A stretch of DNA of 64,000 nt from the NCBI RefSeq assembly GCF_000696575.1, contig NZ_JMSQ01000009.1, positions 62,001 to 126,000 on the forward strand, written 5' to 3'. Numbering within the stretch: the stretch's first letter is position 1; each line of letters opens with the position of its first letter. Below, one piece after another: positions 17,515 through 27,990 of the stretch. This DNA comes from Siccibacter colletis (GTDB taxonomy: Bacteria; Pseudomonadota; Gammaproteobacteria; Enterobacterales; Enterobacteriaceae). Under the pieces are notes generated by a model that made no database searches, was not told the DNA's origin, and saw only the letters and a program-made list of their open reading frames with translations. A program made the position numbers and the translations under genes.

Positions 17515-17594
17515 GGCTGAAAATGGCCTCCTTCCCGGTGACAATCGCGCGTCTGGTATAGACTTAAAGCGAATTCGAACCCGAAGGAGGCAAC

Positions 17595-18116
17595 ATGAAG
17601 CGTTTGAGTCTGGCTATGTTGACACTGTGTGCCTGCGCCACTGCGCATGCCGCCAGTCAGGATGTGGAGTTGAATCTTGTCACCGACCAGGGCATTGGCC
17701 CATCGGTCGGCACGGTAAAAATCACCGAAACCGATAAAGGGCTGGAGTTTGCGCCCGACCTAAAAGCCCTGCCGCCCGGCGAGCACGGGTTCCATATTCA
17801 CACCAATGGCACCTGCCAGCCGGCGATAAAAGCGGGCAAAGCCACGGCGGCGGAAGCGGCCGGGGGCCATTTCGATCCTCACAACACCGGTAAACATCTG
17901 GGGCCGGAAGGCGACGGCCATCTCGGCGATCTGCCGGTGCTGACGGTGAACAATGACGGCATCGCCACCGATCCGGTGGTCGCCCCGCGCATCAAGAAGA
18001 TTGATGAAGTGAAAAACCGGGCGCTGATGGTTCACGTCGGCGGGGATAACATGGCCGATCATCCGAAACCCCTTGGCGGCGGCGGTGAGCGCTACGCCTG
18101 CGGCGTCATTAAGTAA
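17595..18116 (+). CDS. sodC: Periplasmic Cu/Zn superoxide dismutase
   Basis: This enzyme disproportionates superoxide in the periplasm. The 173-residue precursor has a signal peptide of about 19 residues ending at TAHA. Copper ligands appear in GFHIHTNG, and the Cu/Zn loop in [20 protein letters not shown], with [14 protein letters not shown] and the disulfide Cys pair (TCQP and YACGV). The ATG follows GAAGGAGG. It converges on ydhK, overlapping its last 8 bp. Because sodB is absent from its usual place, this is the only superoxide dismutase gene in the window. Confidence 0.97.
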   Translation: MKRLSLAMLTLCACATAHAASQDVELNLVTDQGIGPSVGTVKITETDKGLEFAPDLKALPPGEHGFHIHTNGTCQPAIKAGKATAAEAAGGHFDPHNTGKHLGPEGDGHLGDLPVLTVNNDGIATDPVVAPRIKKIDEVKNRALMVHVGGDNMADHPKPLGGGGERYACGVIK

Positions 18117-20139
18117 CGCCCGTAGTGGCAAGCAGGCTGCCCGGCGGGGGAGCCTGCTCCAGCTGCGACAGCGAACAGTAGAGCCGCCAGATTAACGCCG
18201 CCAGATCCTGAGCTGCAGGCTGATGATGTTGCGCCAGCACCTCACTGATGCGGTGCAGTTCGGCAAGCGTCGCGCTCAGCGTGCGCTGGCGCACCCCACG
18301 CTCGCTCATCACCTCACTCAATAGCGAAACGGCGACATCCCGCACCTGTGCAAGCGGATCGGAGCGCGTTTCCCAGTCGCGCAGCTGCCACACCACGTGA
18401 GAACAGTTCAGTAGCACCACGCCCCAGCGCAGCAGCCAGCGCCGCGCGGCGTCCTCTTTACTCCCGCTCAGCTGACTGATGTGGTGATACACCCGTGATT
18501 CAAACTCTCCTTCACTGTGCTGCGGCCTGCGGCTGAGCTGATCGATAAACCCGCGTCGGATGGCCCGGATATGACGTCGGCCTTTGCGGGTATCCGACCC
18601 CGGACGCAGCACCGCAAACGCCAGCCATGAGACGCCCACCCCGACAATTTTCGCCAGATCGTCATTGAGGAAATCAGCAAAATCGAAGGTTGGTGGATTG
18701 GTCACCGCAATAAACGAACCCATAAACACGATTAGCTGGCCCCACAGCCCGGCCAGCTTCGGCTGCTGCAGCTTCATCAGCTGCATGGTGATGAGCAGCG
18801 GCAGGAGGAACATCAGGAACTGCCACAGCGCGCTAATCTGCACCATCAGGCCGAACTTTATCCCGAAGCTGAACAGCGTCAGCAGCAGTAGCGTGCGCAT
18901 CAGCAGGGTAAAGGAGCGGAACGGTGCGGGCGAGGAGGAGTAAAGCACGCAGCTGATCGCCGCCAGCGACAGGGCACTGCTGCCAGCATCCCACTGGGTG
19001 GTGATACACCAGGCACCGGTAAAGGTTATCACGCAAAAGGTGCGCAACCCGCTCCACAGCGCTTCGATGTTATCGGTGTGACGCGCCAGCGCCGCGGTTT
19101 TCGGCGGCGTAAAGCGCGACACCGGCGTGGCGCTTTCTACGTCGCGCAGCCAGCGGCGGTTATTGAGATAGATCCAACAGAAGGCGCGCAGCCGCTCGAA
19201 GAAGGCACGCTGGCGGTAATCTGCCGCGCTGTCGGGGGCAATCGGCATCAGCAGACGCGCCACGCTGAGCTTGTCGGCGCGCGGATCGGCAAGCAGAGTG
19301 AGAAGCTGCTGCAGCACCGGCCACAGGCGGGCGGGGGGATGGGGCCAGTTAACCAGCATGCGGCGCTGGCTGGAGATCATGCTGGTGAGCCGCAGCTGCT
19401 GGTGGAGCAGGTAGTTCAGCAGGTTGTTTTGCCGGCGGAAACGGTAATGACTCCAGAACGCCTGAATACGCAGCAGGTTAAGGGTGAGGATCTGGCCAAT
19501 CACCGTTTCGTGTGCGCTGCGGATGGCCTCGCTACTCTCCGGCTGCCACAGCAGGCTGGCGTGCTCCAGCAGGCGGCCATGCATGTTTTTCAGCGCGGTG
19601 ATAAACGCATTGCCGTCTGCGCTGCCGGGCAGCACCATCATCATAAACCCGCCGCAGAGGATACCGATGATTACCTCGCAGACCCGTGCCTGCGCCAGAT
19701 CCCACAGCTCGACGATCTCCACGGTATTGATCAGGCTGAAGGCGATAATGGCAGCGGTATACCCCGCAAGCTGGAAGGCATAGGCGGCGTTATTCTGAAA
19801 ATGACTCGCCGCCCAGGTGCACAGCCCGAGCCAGGCCGCCATTGCCAGGGTGAACAGCCACGGGTCGTTGAGGGTATGGCCAGCGATGATCAGCGACGCG
19901 CTGGCCCCAAGCAGGCTGCCGGCGATGCGCCCGAGACTCTTACTCACCACGCCGCCGACGGTGGGAAAGCTTACCACCGCGGCCGAGGTCATTGCCCAGT
20001 AAGGTTCATCCAGCGTAAGGGCGTAGGCGAGGGTAAGCGCCAGACACATGGCGATGGCGTTGCGCAGGGCGTAACGCCACTGGGCGGCGGTGGCTTTGCC
20101 CCAGGGCGAGTGTTGCCACTCCAGCCATTTCATCGTCAT
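18109..20139 (-). CDS. ydhK: FUSC-family inner-membrane protein YdhK (AaeB-like efflux subunit)
   Basis: This 676-residue protein has two clusters of membrane helices separated by a large cytoplasmic segment, the layout of AaeB-type aromatic-acid exporters. Family marks include [40 protein letters not shown] and [16 protein letters not shown]. It is very close to E. coli YdhK (670). It is the last gene of ydhI-ydhJ-ydhK; 7 bp separate it from ydhJ. With YdhJ as adaptor it should form a tripartite pump; the substrate is not known. Its tail overlaps convergent sodC by 8 bp. Confidence 0.93.
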   Translation of the reverse strand: MTMKWLEWQHSPWGKATAAQWRYALRNAIAMCLALTLAYALTLDEPYWAMTSAAVVSFPTVGGVVSKSLGRIAGSLLGASASLIIAGHTLNDPWLFTLAMAAWLGLCTWAASHFQNNAAYAFQLAGYTAAIIAFSLINTVEIVELWDLAQARVCEVIIGILCGGFMMMVLPGSADGNAFITALKNMHGRLLEHASLLWQPESSEAIRSAHETVIGQILTLNLLRIQAFWSHYRFRRQNNLLNYLLHQQLRLTSMISSQRRMLVNWPHPPARLWPVLQQLLTLLADPRADKLSVARLLMPIAPDSAADYRQRAFFERLRAFCWIYLNNRRWLRDVESATPVSRFTPPKTAALARHTDNIEALWSGLRTFCVITFTGAWCITTQWDAGSSALSLAAISCVLYSSSPAPFRSFTLLMRTLLLLTLFSFGIKFGLMVQISALWQFLMFLLPLLITMQLMKLQQPKLAGLWGQLIVFMGSFIAVTNPPTFDFADFLNDDLAKIVGVGVSWLAFAVLRPGSDTRKGRRHIRAIRRGFIDQLSRRPQHSEGEFESRVYHHISQLSGSKEDAARRWLLRWGVVLLNCSHVVWQLRDWETRSDPLAQVRDVAVSLLSEVMSERGVRQRTLSATLAELHRISEVLAQHHQPAAQDLAALIWRLYCSLSQLEQAPPPGSLLATTGVT

Positions 20140-20146
20140 GGCGGGA

Positions 20147-20998
20147 TCAGCGCGACAGCGAGAGGGTACAGGTGGTGCCCGAGACCAGCGTCACGCCGTC
20201 CGGCACGCGGTCCAGCGCGATACGCACCGGCACACGCTGGGCCAGCCGCACCCAGGGCACGTTGGGTTTGATATCCGGCACCAGCCCGCTGTCGCTCTCC
20301 ACGCTCTGATCGTAGATGGCGCGTCCGATACTGGACACGCGGCCGCTCAGCGGGATATCGCCGCTGTACAACTCCACCCTGGCGCGATCGCCGATGCGGA
20401 TATGGCGTAGCTTGGTCTCTTCGAAATAGCCCACCACGTAAAACGACCGGCTGTCGATCAGGGCAAACACCGGCTGGCCCTGGGTTGCGTAGTTGCCGGG
20501 GCGCGTTGTGAGGTTCGTCACCCAGCCGTCCACCGGCGCGGTCACCGTGGTTTGCGCGAGCTGCCACTGAGCCTGTTTCAGCGTCGCCCGGGCAACGTCG
20601 CGCTCGGCCAGCTTCTGTTTGACGGTCATGTTGGCGGACTCAAGATCCTCAGCGGAAATGTAGTTGTGCGGCAGATGCTGACGCCGGGCCGCTTCACTGC
20701 GTGCCTCTGCCAGATCCGCTTCGCTGCGCGCCAGCTGGGCGTCGGCGTTCAGTACCGCAGTCTCATACGGGGTTTTATCCAGCGTGAACAGCACCTCGCC
20801 GGCCCTGACGTGCTGGTTGTCGACGACGTTGAGCGTGCGGACAGTGCCGGACACCTGCGGCGTAATGCTCACCTGTTCCGCCCGCACCTTGCCATCGCGT
20901 GTCCAGGGCGACTGCATGTAATAGTTCCACACCAGCCAGCCCGCCGTCAGCGCGAGGGCTACCACCAGCAGCGTGGAGAAATATTTCAGGGTTTTCAT
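20147..20998 (-). CDS. ydhJ: HlyD/EmrA-family membrane-fusion protein YdhJ
   Basis: This 283-residue periplasmic adaptor is anchored by one N-terminal helix (about residues 7-25). After [12 protein letters not shown] come a lipoyl/barrel-sandwich half ([20 protein letters not shown]), a helical hairpin rich in Ala/Glu (about residues 80-150) and the second half [13 protein letters not shown]. This is the adaptor of the YdhK pump. Its ATG abuts the ydhI stop codon directly, so the genes are probably translationally coupled. Confidence 0.93.
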   Translation of the reverse strand: MKTLKYFSTLLVVALALTAGWLVWNYYMQSPWTRDGKVRAEQVSITPQVSGTVRTLNVVDNQHVRAGEVLFTLDKTPYETAVLNADAQLARSEADLAEARSEAARRQHLPHNYISAEDLESANMTVKQKLAERDVARATLKQAQWQLAQTTVTAPVDGWVTNLTTRPGNYATQGQPVFALIDSRSFYVVGYFEETKLRHIRIGDRARVELYSGDIPLSGRVSSIGRAIYDQSVESDSGLVPDIKPNVPWVRLAQRVPVRIALDRVPDGVTLVSGTTCTLSLSR

Positions 20999-21232
20999 TT
21001 ATATCACCAGCACCAGCACGCCGAGGCAGACAGAAAGGGAAAACAGCGACAGGTCCATCAGCGTGGGATGCCAGACGTCGCCGGAGTAGAGCCAGCCGCG
21101 CAGGGCGCGATGAACCACCAGCCAGATAAAAAAACCGATGAACACGGCTTTAAACAGCGGTGGGAAATAGACCGACGCGCCAAAAACCAGGTCCTGAAGC
21201 GGAAATCCTGGTAAGCAAAACGTAAATTTCAC
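20999..21232 (-). CDS. ydhI: DUF1656 small membrane protein YdhI
   Basis: This 77-residue protein has two transmembrane helices (about 20-40 and 60-77) and the DUF1656 signature of the AaeX type, which always accompanies HlyD/FUSC pumps. It is first in ydhI-J-K. Its role within the pump is unknown. It is divergent from slyA; the 179-bp spacer is AT-rich and would hold both promoters. In Salmonella and E. coli SlyA controls this operon. Confidence 0.92.
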   Translation of the reverse strand: MKFTFCLPGFPLQDLVFGASVYFPPLFKAVFIGFFIWLVVHRALRGWLYSGDVWHPTLMDLSLFSLSVCLGVLVLVI

Positions 21233-21411
21233 CTAAGATCATCCTTTAATAGGGGAGAGAGACTGCCGTTTCCCGGGACCTGTTGTATTATGAAATTATA
21301 GCTTTTTGCATAACGCCAGCAAAAGTAAGACAAATGTTTGCTGATTTACGCACTGCAGCGTAGTCTAAAATCAGCACAATAACTTAGCAAGCTAATTATA
21401 AGGAGATGAAA

Positions 21412-21846
21412 TTGGAATCGCCACTGGGATCCGATTTAGCCCGCTTGGTGCGCATCTGGCGTGCTCTGATTGACCATCGCCTCAAGCCTCTGGAGCTGAC
21501 CCAGACGCACTGGGTGACGCTGCACAATATCCATCAGCTGCCGCCTGACCAGTCGCAAATTCAGCTGGCAAAAGCGATTGGCATTGAACAGCCCTCGCTG
21601 GTGCGCACGCTCGATCAGCTGGAAGAGAAGGGGCTGATTTCCCGTCACACCTGCGCCAATGACCGCCGGGCGAAGCGCATCAAGCTGACTGAAAAAGCGG
21701 AGCCGATCATCGAGGAGATGGAGGATGTGATCCGCAAAACCCGGGGGGAGATCCTGTCGGGCATCAGTGCGGAGGAGCTGGACGCGCTGGTAAATCTGGT
21801 GTCGCGCCTGGAGCAGAACATCATCTCGCTGCAGGGCCGCAGCTAA
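21412..21846 (+). CDS. slyA: MarR-family regulator SlyA, TTG start
   Basis: SlyA counters H-NS silencing and controls envelope and virulence genes. This 144-residue protein is nearly identical to the E. coli protein over the winged helix ([40 protein letters not shown]). An in-frame ATG at 21406 directly abuts the AAGGAG ribosome site with zero spacing, so it cannot be served by it; the TTG at 21412 has 6-nt spacing and gives the E. coli length. I therefore take TTG as the start, as in E. coli and Salmonella. It is divergent from ydhI and converges on slyB. Confidence 0.95.
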   Translation: MESPLGSDLARLVRIWRALIDHRLKPLELTQTHWVTLHNIHQLPPDQSQIQLAKAIGIEQPSLVRTLDQLEEKGLISRHTCANDRRAKRIKLTEKAEPIIEEMEDVIRKTRGEILSGISAEELDALVNLVSRLEQNIISLQGRS

Positions 21847-21878
21847 AAAAAAGCCTCACCATCGGGTGAGGCTTTTTT
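21845..21878. terminator. Bidirectional terminator between slyA and slyB
   Basis: A 12-bp stem (AAAAGCCTCACC with GGTGAGGCTTTT) with a 4-nt loop is flanked by A and T runs. It serves converging slyA and slyB. Confidence 0.85.
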
Positions 21879-21891
21879 ATCTCCTGCGCCG

Positions 21892-22359
21892 TTAGCGAGG
21901 AGACACGGTAACCTGGCTGCCGTTGTTCGCCATCACGACGCGCTGACCGGCTGCAAACTGGGTTTTACCCTGTTTCTGCACCACCATAATGGTGTTGCCG
22001 TCATCTTTACGGATCTCAAGCTCTACGCCCTGGGATTTATTCATAGACCCCTGCACGCCCTGACCCGCCACGCCGCCGGCAATGGCGCCCGCTGCGGTAG
22101 CCAGTGAACGCCCGGTGCCACCGCCGACGGTGTTACCGAGGAAACCACCCAGCACCGCGCCGCCGAGTGCGCCAATCACGTTTTCGTCACTGCCGCCCTG
22201 AATCTGAACCGGACGCACATGCACCACCGTACCGTAGGTGACGTTCTGAACCTGCTTGGCTTCAGAGGCGGTATATACATCGCCGGACAGGCTGTTGTCA
22301 TTCACGCAGCCCGCCAGCGTAAAGCTCACCAGCGAAATAGCCAGTACACGTTTAATCAT
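21892..22359 (-). CDS. slyB: Outer-membrane lipoprotein SlyB
   Basis: This 155-residue lipoprotein has a signal peptide ending in the lipobox LAGC (Cys17) and a glycine-zipper segment GALGGAVLGGFLGNTVGGGT (about residues 63-82) that inserts in the outer membrane. The C-terminal half is a beta-rich domain ending QVTVSPR. SlyB stabilises outer-membrane proteins under PhoPQ-type envelope stress. The start at 22359 follows AGGAG; six in-frame upstream codons would spoil the signal peptide. I could not find a convincing PhoP box upstream. Confidence 0.96.
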   Translation of the reverse strand: MIKRVLAISLVSFTLAGCVNDNSLSGDVYTASEAKQVQNVTYGTVVHVRPVQIQGGSDENVIGALGGAVLGGFLGNTVGGGTGRSLATAAGAIAGGVAGQGVQGSMNKSQGVELEIRKDDGNTIMVVQKQGKTQFAAGQRVVMANNGSQVTVSPR

Positions 22360-22631
22360 TCTGAATCTCCTGTTCACATTCAGCCGCTCTCATGAGCATC
22401 CGTCATAGGTAGATTATAAGGCAAATTTCTGCCGCGTTTCATCGCGTTCTCGATGCAGCCTGCAAAAATAGTACTATCGCCTGGTTTAACCGTAGCTCAA
22501 CGGCGTTATCGCAGCAGGGAGCGGGGTTATCATATTGCTGGCAATGATGGAAATTAATCAATAAATCATAGTATTGATACCCGCTTTATGGTGGACTGAG
22601 GGCCACATTTATTCGCAGAGAGGGAAGGCGT

Positions 22632-23756
22632 ATGAAGTCGGGCCGTTATATCGGTGTGATGTCGGGAACCAGTCTGGACGGTGTGGATGTCGTGCTGGCC
22701 GCCATTGATAAGCATCTGGTTGCGCAGCAGGCGAGCCTGAACTGGCCGATGCCGCTTTCGCTCAAAGAGGATATCCTCGCTATCTGTCAGGGACAGCAGC
22801 TGACGCTGGCGCAGTTAGGGCGGCTGGATACCCGGCTCGGCCGACTGTTTGCCGATGCGGTAGAGGCGCTGATGAAGCAGGAAGGGCTGCGCCCGGAAGA
22901 GGTGATGGCGGTTGGCTGTCACGGCCAGACGGTGTGGCACGAGCCGCACGGCGATGCGCCGCACTCCCTGCAAATCGGCGATCATAACCAGATTGCCGCC
23001 CGCACAGGCGTAACCGTGGTCGGCGATTTTCGCCGTCGCGATATGGCCCTCGGCGGCCAGGGCGCGCCGCTGGTGCCGGCCTTTCATCAGGCGCTGCTGG
23101 CGCACCCCAGCGAGCGCCGCATGGTGCTCAACATCGGCGGCATCGCCAATCTCTCACTGTTGATTCCCGGTAAGCCGGTGCGCGGTTTCGACACCGGGCC
23201 AGGCAATATGCTGATGGACACCTGGATCTGGCGTCAGCAGGGCAAACCCTACGATAAAGACGCCGGCTGGGCAACCCAGGGCAAAGTGATCCTGCCGCTG
23301 CTTCAGCAGTTCCTCAGCGATCCTTACTTCGCGGCACCGGCACCGAAAAGCACCGGGCGTGAGTACTTCAACTACGGCTGGCTGGAGCGTCAGCTGGCTG
23401 GCTTCCCGGGTCTTGCTGGGGAAAACGTACAGGCCACGCTTACCGAGCTGACCGCGGTTTCCATCAGCGAGCAGGTGCTGCTTAACGGCGGCTGTGAACG
23501 CTTGCTGGTGTGCGGCGGCGGCAGCCGAAACCCGCTGCTGATGGCGCGGCTGGCGGCGCTGCTGCCGGGAACCGAAGTAGGGCCCACCGACGAGGCGGGC
23601 ATCAGCGGCGACGATATGGAAGCGCTGGCCTTTGCCTGGCTCGCCTACCGTACGCTCTCCGGTCTGCCGGGCAACCTGCCGTCGGTGACCGGTGCCAGCG
23701 GACCGAGCGTGCTCGGGGCCATCTATCCCGCCAACCCGCTCAACAATCAGAGTTAG
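22632..23756 (+). CDS. anmK: Anhydro-N-acetylmuramic acid kinase
   Basis: This enzyme opens the 1,6-anhydro ring of anhMurNAc and phosphorylates it to MurNAc-6-P, a step in peptidoglycan recycling. The 374-residue protein has the ATP-binding opening [12 protein letters not shown] (residues 8-19), [11 protein letters not shown], the catalytic-site [13 protein letters not shown] and the C-terminal [11 protein letters not shown]. It is divergent from slyB and followed by mliC after 85 bp. A GGAGGGGG/CCCCCTCC hairpin without a T run lies at 23802-23820. It is slightly longer than the E. coli enzyme (369). Confidence 0.97.
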   Translation: MKSGRYIGVMSGTSLDGVDVVLAAIDKHLVAQQASLNWPMPLSLKEDILAICQGQQLTLAQLGRLDTRLGRLFADAVEALMKQEGLRPEEVMAVGCHGQTVWHEPHGDAPHSLQIGDHNQIAARTGVTVVGDFRRRDMALGGQGAPLVPAFHQALLAHPSERRMVLNIGGIANLSLLIPGKPVRGFDTGPGNMLMDTWIWRQQGKPYDKDAGWATQGKVILPLLQQFLSDPYFAAPAPKSTGREYFNYGWLERQLAGFPGLAGENVQATLTELTAVSISEQVLLNGGCERLLVCGGGSRNPLLMARLAALLPGTEVGPTDEAGISGDDMEALAFAWLAYRTLSGLPGNLPSVTGASGPSVLGAIYPANPLNNQS

Positions 23757-23841
23757 CCGAGATTCACGTTCCGCCTGAGCCGCTAGACTGTCCCGCAGCA
23801 AGGAGGGGGTAACCCCCTCCCTCATAAGAAAAGATCAGGAC

Positions 23842-24171
23842 ATGTCGATGAAAAAACTGCTAATTCTCTTACTTCCCGCGCTACTGGGCGGCTGTAGCTA
23901 CTACAACGCGTTGGTTGAACGCATGAACACCGATACGCTGGAGTACCAGTGCGATGAAAAACCGCTGACCGTGAAGCTCAGTAACCCGCGCCAGGAAGCC
24001 AGCATGATCCTCGACAACGAGCCGCGCGTGCTGAAGCAGGGGCTGTCGGCTTCCGGTGCTCGCTACACCGACGGCGTCTACGTGTTCTGGTCGAAGGGCG
24101 ATAGCGCCACAGTCTATAAACGCGATCGTATCATCCTGAATAACTGCCAGTTACCCGCGGTCGAGCGTTGA
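23842..24171 (+). CDS. mliC: Membrane-bound C-type lysozyme inhibitor MliC
   Basis: This 109-residue lipoprotein protects peptidoglycan from host c-type lysozyme. It has a signal peptide with lipobox LLGGC (Cys at about 18), then the MliC beta-barrel with the conserved [19 protein letters not shown] loop, whose Ser and Lys plug the lysozyme active site, and two Cys (QCDE, NNCQL) forming the disulfide. Length equals that of E. coli YdhA/MliC. It is followed 57 bp later by pdxH in the same direction. Confidence 0.95.
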   Translation: MSMKKLLILLLPALLGGCSYYNALVERMNTDTLEYQCDEKPLTVKLSNPRQEASMILDNEPRVLKQGLSASGARYTDGVYVFWSKGDSATVYKRDRIILNNCQLPAVER

Positions 24172-24228
24172 GATTTTGACAGGTGGAGCGCACAATAGCT
24201 CCACCCATCCCTTGCTCAACGTCACGCC

Positions 24229-24885
24229 ATGTCTGATAACGACGCACTTCATCACATCGCGCACCTGCGCCGCGAGTACACCAAAGGCGGTCTACGCCGC
24301 ACCGATCTCTCCCCCGAGCCGCTTCCGCTGTTTGAGCGCTGGCTGGCCCAGGCCTGTGAGGCCCGGCTTGCCGATCCCACGGCAATGGTGGTCGCGACGG
24401 TGGATGCCGAAGGGCAGCCCTACCAGCGCATCGTATTGCTCAAGCACTATGACGAAAAAGGCATGGTGTTTTATACCAACCTTGGCAGCCGCAAGGCGCA
24501 GCACCTCGAACACAATCCGCGCATCAGCCTGCTGTTCCCCTGGCATATGCTGGAGCGTCAGGTGATGGTCACCGGCAAGGTGGAACGGCTCTCAACGCTG
24601 GAAGTGGTGAAATATTTTCACAGCCGCCCGCGCGACAGCCAGATCGGTGCCTGGGTGTCGCAGCAGTCGAGCCGTATTTCGGCGCGCGGCATTCTGGAGA
24701 GCAAGTTCCTTGAGCTGAAGCAGAAGTTCCAGCAGGGCGACGTGCCGCTGCCGAGTTTCTGGGGCGGATTCCGCGTCAGCATCGAGCAGATGGAGTTCTG
24801 GCAGGGCGGGGAACACCGTCTCCATGACCGCTTTTTATACCAGCGCGACGGAGCGGCATGGAAAATTGACCGTCTCGCGCCCTGA
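24229..24885 (+). CDS. pdxH: Pyridoxine/pyridoxamine 5'-phosphate oxidase
   Basis: This FMN enzyme makes pyridoxal 5'-phosphate from PNP or PMP. The 218-residue protein equals the E. coli length and shows FMN-contact segments [18 protein letters not shown] and [11 protein letters not shown] and the C-terminal signature [18 protein letters not shown] followed by RLHDRF. The ATG at 24229 is chosen by homology ([17 protein letters not shown]). It lies between mliC and tyrS; pdxY, also in B6 salvage, is two genes on. Confidence 0.97.
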   Translation: MSDNDALHHIAHLRREYTKGGLRRTDLSPEPLPLFERWLAQACEARLADPTAMVVATVDAEGQPYQRIVLLKHYDEKGMVFYTNLGSRKAQHLEHNPRISLLFPWHMLERQVMVTGKVERLSTLEVVKYFHSRPRDSQIGAWVSQQSSRISARGILESKFLELKQKFQQGDVPLPSFWGGFRVSIEQMEFWQGGEHRLHDRFLYQRDGAAWKIDRLAP

Positions 24886-25020
24886 ACCCTGATTTTCTTG
24901 TGTGAAGCGCTGGTACTCCGGGTGTCAGCGCTTTATTCTATGGCTCGCTAAATTTTCTTTCGCACTCGCGAAAAAGTCGTGTACCGGCAAAGGTGCAATC
25001 GTAGATACATGGAGATTTTG

Positions 25021-26295
25021 ATGGCGAGCAGTAACTTGATTAAACAACTGCAAGAGCGGGGCCTTGTGGCTCAGGTAACGGACGAGGAAGCGTTAGCAGA
25101 GCGACTGGCGCAAGGCCCGATCGCGCTCTATTGCGGCTTCGATCCTACCGCCGACAGCTTGCATTTGGGGCATCTGGTTCCATTGTTATGCCTGAAACGC
25201 TTCCAGGAAGCCGGGCACAAGCCGGTGGCGCTGGTCGGCGGCGCAACCGGTCTGATTGGCGACCCGAGCTTTAAAGCCGTTGAGCGTAAGCTGAATACCC
25301 AGGACACGGTCCACGAGTGGGTGGAGAAGATTCGTCGTCAGGTTGCACCTTTCCTTGATTTTGACTGCGGCGATAACGCAGCGGTTGCGGCGAACAACTA
25401 CGACTGGTTCGGCAGCATGAACGTGCTGACCTTCCTGCGCGATATCGGTAAGCACTTCTCGGTCAACCAGATGATCAACAAAGAAGCGGTGAAGCAGCGT
25501 CTGAACCGTGACGATGTCGGCATCTCCTTTACCGAATTCTCCTACAACCTGCTGCAGGGTTACGACTTCGCCTGCCTGAACGAAAAATACGGCGTGGCGC
25601 TGCAGATCGGCGGTTCCGACCAGTGGGGCAACATCACCTCCGGTATCGACCTGACCCGCCGTCTGCATCAGAACCAGGTGTTCGGCCTGACGGTTCCGCT
25701 GATCACCAAAGCGGACGGCACTAAATTCGGTAAAACCGAAGGCGGCGCGGTATGGCTCGATCCGAAGAAGACCTCGCCGTACAAGTTCTACCAGTTCTGG
25801 ATCAACACCGCTGATGCAGACGTTTACCGTTTCCTGAAATTCTTCACCTTTATGGACATCGCCGAGATCAACGCGCTGGAAGAAGAAGACAAGAACAGCG
25901 GTAAAGCGCCGCGGGCCCAGTATGTGCTGGCCGAGCTGGTGACCCGTCTGGTGCATGGCGAAGAGGGGCTGACCGCGGCGAAGCGCATCACGGCAAGCCT
26001 GTTTAACGGCACCCTGAGCGACCTGAGCGAAGCTGATTTCGAACAGCTGGCGCAGGATGGCGTGCCGATGGTCGAGATGGAAAAAGGCGCGGACCTCCAG
26101 CAGGCGCTGGTGGACGCTGAGCTGCAGCCGTCCCGTGGCCAGGCGCGTAAAACCATCGCCTCTAACGCGGTCACCATCAACGGTGAGAAGCAGTCTGACC
26201 CGGAATACACCTTTACCGACGCTGACCGCCTGTTCGGTCGCTATACGCTGCTGCGTCGCGGCAAGAAAAACTACTGCCTGGTTTGCTGGAAGTAA
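25021..26295 (+). CDS. tyrS: Tyrosyl-tRNA synthetase
   Basis: This class I aminoacyl-tRNA synthetase attaches tyrosine to tRNA-Tyr. It is 424 residues, identical in length to E. coli TyrS, with the HIGH motif as HLGH (in [11 protein letters not shown]), the tyrosine-site [15 protein letters not shown] and the KMSKS equivalent KFGKTEGG; an S4-like RNA-binding domain closes the protein. The start at 25021 follows a GGAG site; fourteen in-frame codons upstream are not conserved. A strong terminator follows before pdxY. I see no T-box leader. Confidence 0.98.
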   Translation: MASSNLIKQLQERGLVAQVTDEEALAERLAQGPIALYCGFDPTADSLHLGHLVPLLCLKRFQEAGHKPVALVGGATGLIGDPSFKAVERKLNTQDTVHEWVEKIRRQVAPFLDFDCGDNAAVAANNYDWFGSMNVLTFLRDIGKHFSVNQMINKEAVKQRLNRDDVGISFTEFSYNLLQGYDFACLNEKYGVALQIGGSDQWGNITSGIDLTRRLHQNQVFGLTVPLITKADGTKFGKTEGGAVWLDPKKTSPYKFYQFWINTADADVYRFLKFFTFMDIAEINALEEEDKNSGKAPRAQYVLAELVTRLVHGEEGLTAAKRITASLFNGTLSDLSEADFEQLAQDGVPMVEMEKGADLQQALVDAELQPSRGQARKTIASNAVTINGEKQSDPEYTFTDADRLFGRYTLLRRGKKNYCLVCWK

Positions 26296-26306
26296 TCGCA
26301 ACCGGC

Positions 26307-26338
26307 AAGGGGCGTGGGAGACCACGCCCCTTATTTTT
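26307..26338 (+). terminator. tyrS terminator
   Basis: AAGGGGCGTGG and CCACGCCCCTT form an 11-bp stem with a GAGA loop, followed by ATTTTT. It lies between tyrS and pdxY, so pdxY depends on read-through or a short promoter of its own. Confidence 0.82.
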
Positions 26339-26370
26339 GGCAATGAAATGAGTCCGGGTAACACAACACA

Positions 26371-27231
26371 ATGAAGAATATTCTCGCCATCCAGTCCCAC
26401 GTGGTGTTCGGTCATGCCGGCAACAGTGCGGCTGAATTCCCCATGCGTCGCCTCGGGGCGAACGTCTGGCCGCTCAATACCGTGCAGTTCTCCAACCACA
26501 CCCAGTACGGCCAGTGGACCGGCACCGTAATGCCGCCGTCGCACCTGAGCGAGATCGTGCAGGGCATCGCCAACATCGGGCAACTGGCGCGCTGTGATGC
26601 GGTCCTGAGCGGGTATCTGGGGTCGGCGGAGCAGGGCGAGCATATTCTGGGCATTGTGCGTCAGGTGAAAGCTGCCAATCCGCAGGCGCGTTATTTTTGC
26701 GATCCGGTGATGGGTCACCCTGAAAAGGGCTGTATCGTCGCGCCGGGCGTGGCGGAGTTTCACACCCGCTATGCCATGCCGGCGAGCGATATCATCGCCC
26801 CGAACCTGCTGGAGCTGGAGATCCTGACCGGCCACGGCGTCAATAACGTGAATGAAGCGGTAAGCGCCGCCCGGGAGCTGATCGCTCAGGGGCCGGAGAT
26901 TGTGCTGGTGAAGCATCTGGCGCGGGCTGGCTACCAGACCGATCGCTTTGAGATGCTGCTGGTCACCGCTGAGGAAGCCTGGCACATCAGCCGTCCGCTG
27001 GTGGATTTCGGTGCCCGTCAGCCGGTGGGCGTCGGCGATGTCACCAGCGGTCTGCTGCTGGTGAAGCTGCTGCAGGGTGCAGCCCTGCGCGACGCGCTGG
27101 AGCACGTGACGGCGGCGGTGTACGACATCATGGTAGTGACCAAACGCATGGAAGAATATGAACTGCAGGTGGTGGCGGCCCAGGACGGAATAGCCAAACC
27201 GGAACACTACTTCAGCGCGGTAAAACTCTGA
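26371..27231 (+). CDS. pdxY: Pyridoxal kinase 2 (PdxY)
   Basis: This ribokinase-fold enzyme phosphorylates pyridoxal in B6 salvage. The 286-residue protein opens [20 protein letters not shown], the pyridoxal-site pattern, and has [17 protein letters not shown] (phosphate/Mg region), the ATP-site [12 protein letters not shown] and the PfkB-type [11 protein letters not shown] anion hole with the catalytic Asp. It follows tyrS by 75 bp and, with pdxH, gives two B6 salvage genes in a small cluster. Confidence 0.96.
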   Translation: MKNILAIQSHVVFGHAGNSAAEFPMRRLGANVWPLNTVQFSNHTQYGQWTGTVMPPSHLSEIVQGIANIGQLARCDAVLSGYLGSAEQGEHILGIVRQVKAANPQARYFCDPVMGHPEKGCIVAPGVAEFHTRYAMPASDIIAPNLLELEILTGHGVNNVNEAVSAARELIAQGPEIVLVKHLARAGYQTDRFEMLLVTAEEAWHISRPLVDFGARQPVGVGDVTSGLLLVKLLQGAALRDALEHVTAAVYDIMVVTKRMEEYELQVVAAQDGIAKPEHYFSAVKL

Positions 27232-27253
27232 CGCGTGACGAATGACGTGAAAC

Positions 27254-27278
27254 GGGCAGCCAGCGGCTGCCCTTTTTT
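27254..27278 (+). terminator. pdxY terminator
   Basis: GGGCAGCC-AGC-GGCTGCCC followed by T6, 22 bp after the pdxY stop. It ends at the convergent gstA stop region. Confidence 0.86.
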
Positions 27279-27279
27279 A

Positions 27280-27882
27280 TTATCCGCGTTCGGCAGCGAG
27301 GGCAGCGGCAACCGCCGGGCGGGCCTCAACACGGGCCATGTATGCGGTAATATTGCTGTAGCCGTCGAGATTCAGGCCAACGTGCGGCGCCCAGCGCAGC
27401 ACGGTAAACAGGTAGGCATCGGCCACGCTGAAGCGCGTTCCGACAAGCCACTGCTTCCCTTCCAGGCTCTCATTGATATACGCCAGTTTTTTCTCCAGCA
27501 GGGCGCGGGCCACCGGCTTGTAATCCTCCGGCGTATCCGGGCGGAACAGCGGCGTAAAGCCTTTGTGGAACTCGGTAGCGATGTAAGTGAGCCACTCCAG
27601 CGCCTGATAACGGGTGATGCTGCCCGTGGGCGCCAGCAGCTGGCGATCGGGAACGGTATCCGCCAGGTACTGCACAATCGCCAGCCCCTCGGTGAGCAGC
27701 GTGCCGTCATCGAGCTGCAGCGCCGGTACCTGGCCCTTCGGGTTGATGGCAAAGTAGTCCTCGCCGTTCTCCAGGCGTTTGGTCATCAGATCCACTTTAA
27801 CCAGCGTGAAGTCCACGCCGGCCTCGCGCAACACGATATGCGGCGAGAACGAACAGGCGCCGGGTTTATAGAACAGTTTCAT
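27280..27882 (-). CDS. gstA: Glutathione S-transferase GstA
   Basis: This is a beta-class GST that conjugates or reduces with glutathione. The 200-residue protein keeps the class-defining Cys10 ([10 protein letters not shown]) and the thioredoxin-like N-terminal half ([18 protein letters not shown], with the cis-Pro), then an all-helical C-terminal domain with [14 protein letters not shown]. It is one residue shorter than the E. coli enzyme. It converges on pdxY and lies downstream of dtpA on the same strand, separated by the strong dtpA terminator. Confidence 0.96.
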   Translation of the reverse strand: MKLFYKPGACSFSPHIVLREAGVDFTLVKVDLMTKRLENGEDYFAINPKGQVPALQLDDGTLLTEGLAIVQYLADTVPDRQLLAPTGSITRYQALEWLTYIATEFHKGFTPLFRPDTPEDYKPVARALLEKKLAYINESLEGKQWLVGTRFSVADAYLFTVLRWAPHVGLNLDGYSNITAYMARVEARPAVAAALAAERG

Positions 27883-27933
27883 CAGTCACTCTCCTTGGGT
27901 TAGCTGTCGTCGTATGGTAGGGCTATCACGGAT

Positions 27934-27966
27934 AAAAAAAAACCACTAACCCGAAGGTTAGTGGTT
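27934..27966 (-). terminator. dtpA terminator
   Basis: On the minus strand an 11-bp stem (AACCACTAACC with GGTTAGTGGTT) closed by a TTCG tetraloop is followed by a run of T residues, 25 bp after the dtpA stop. Confidence 0.88.
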
Positions 27967-27990
27967 TAACCCAGACGTTTCCCGTTAACG

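Noticed and set aside
22360-22631. PhoP box upstream of slyB
   Set aside because: Only a single GGTTTA-like half-site (22480s) is seen; the second half at the right spacing is missing.
23802-23820. anmK intrinsic terminator
   Set aside because: GGAGGGGG-TAA-CCCCCTCC is a strong hairpin but has a 3-nt loop and no T run, so I do not call it a terminator.
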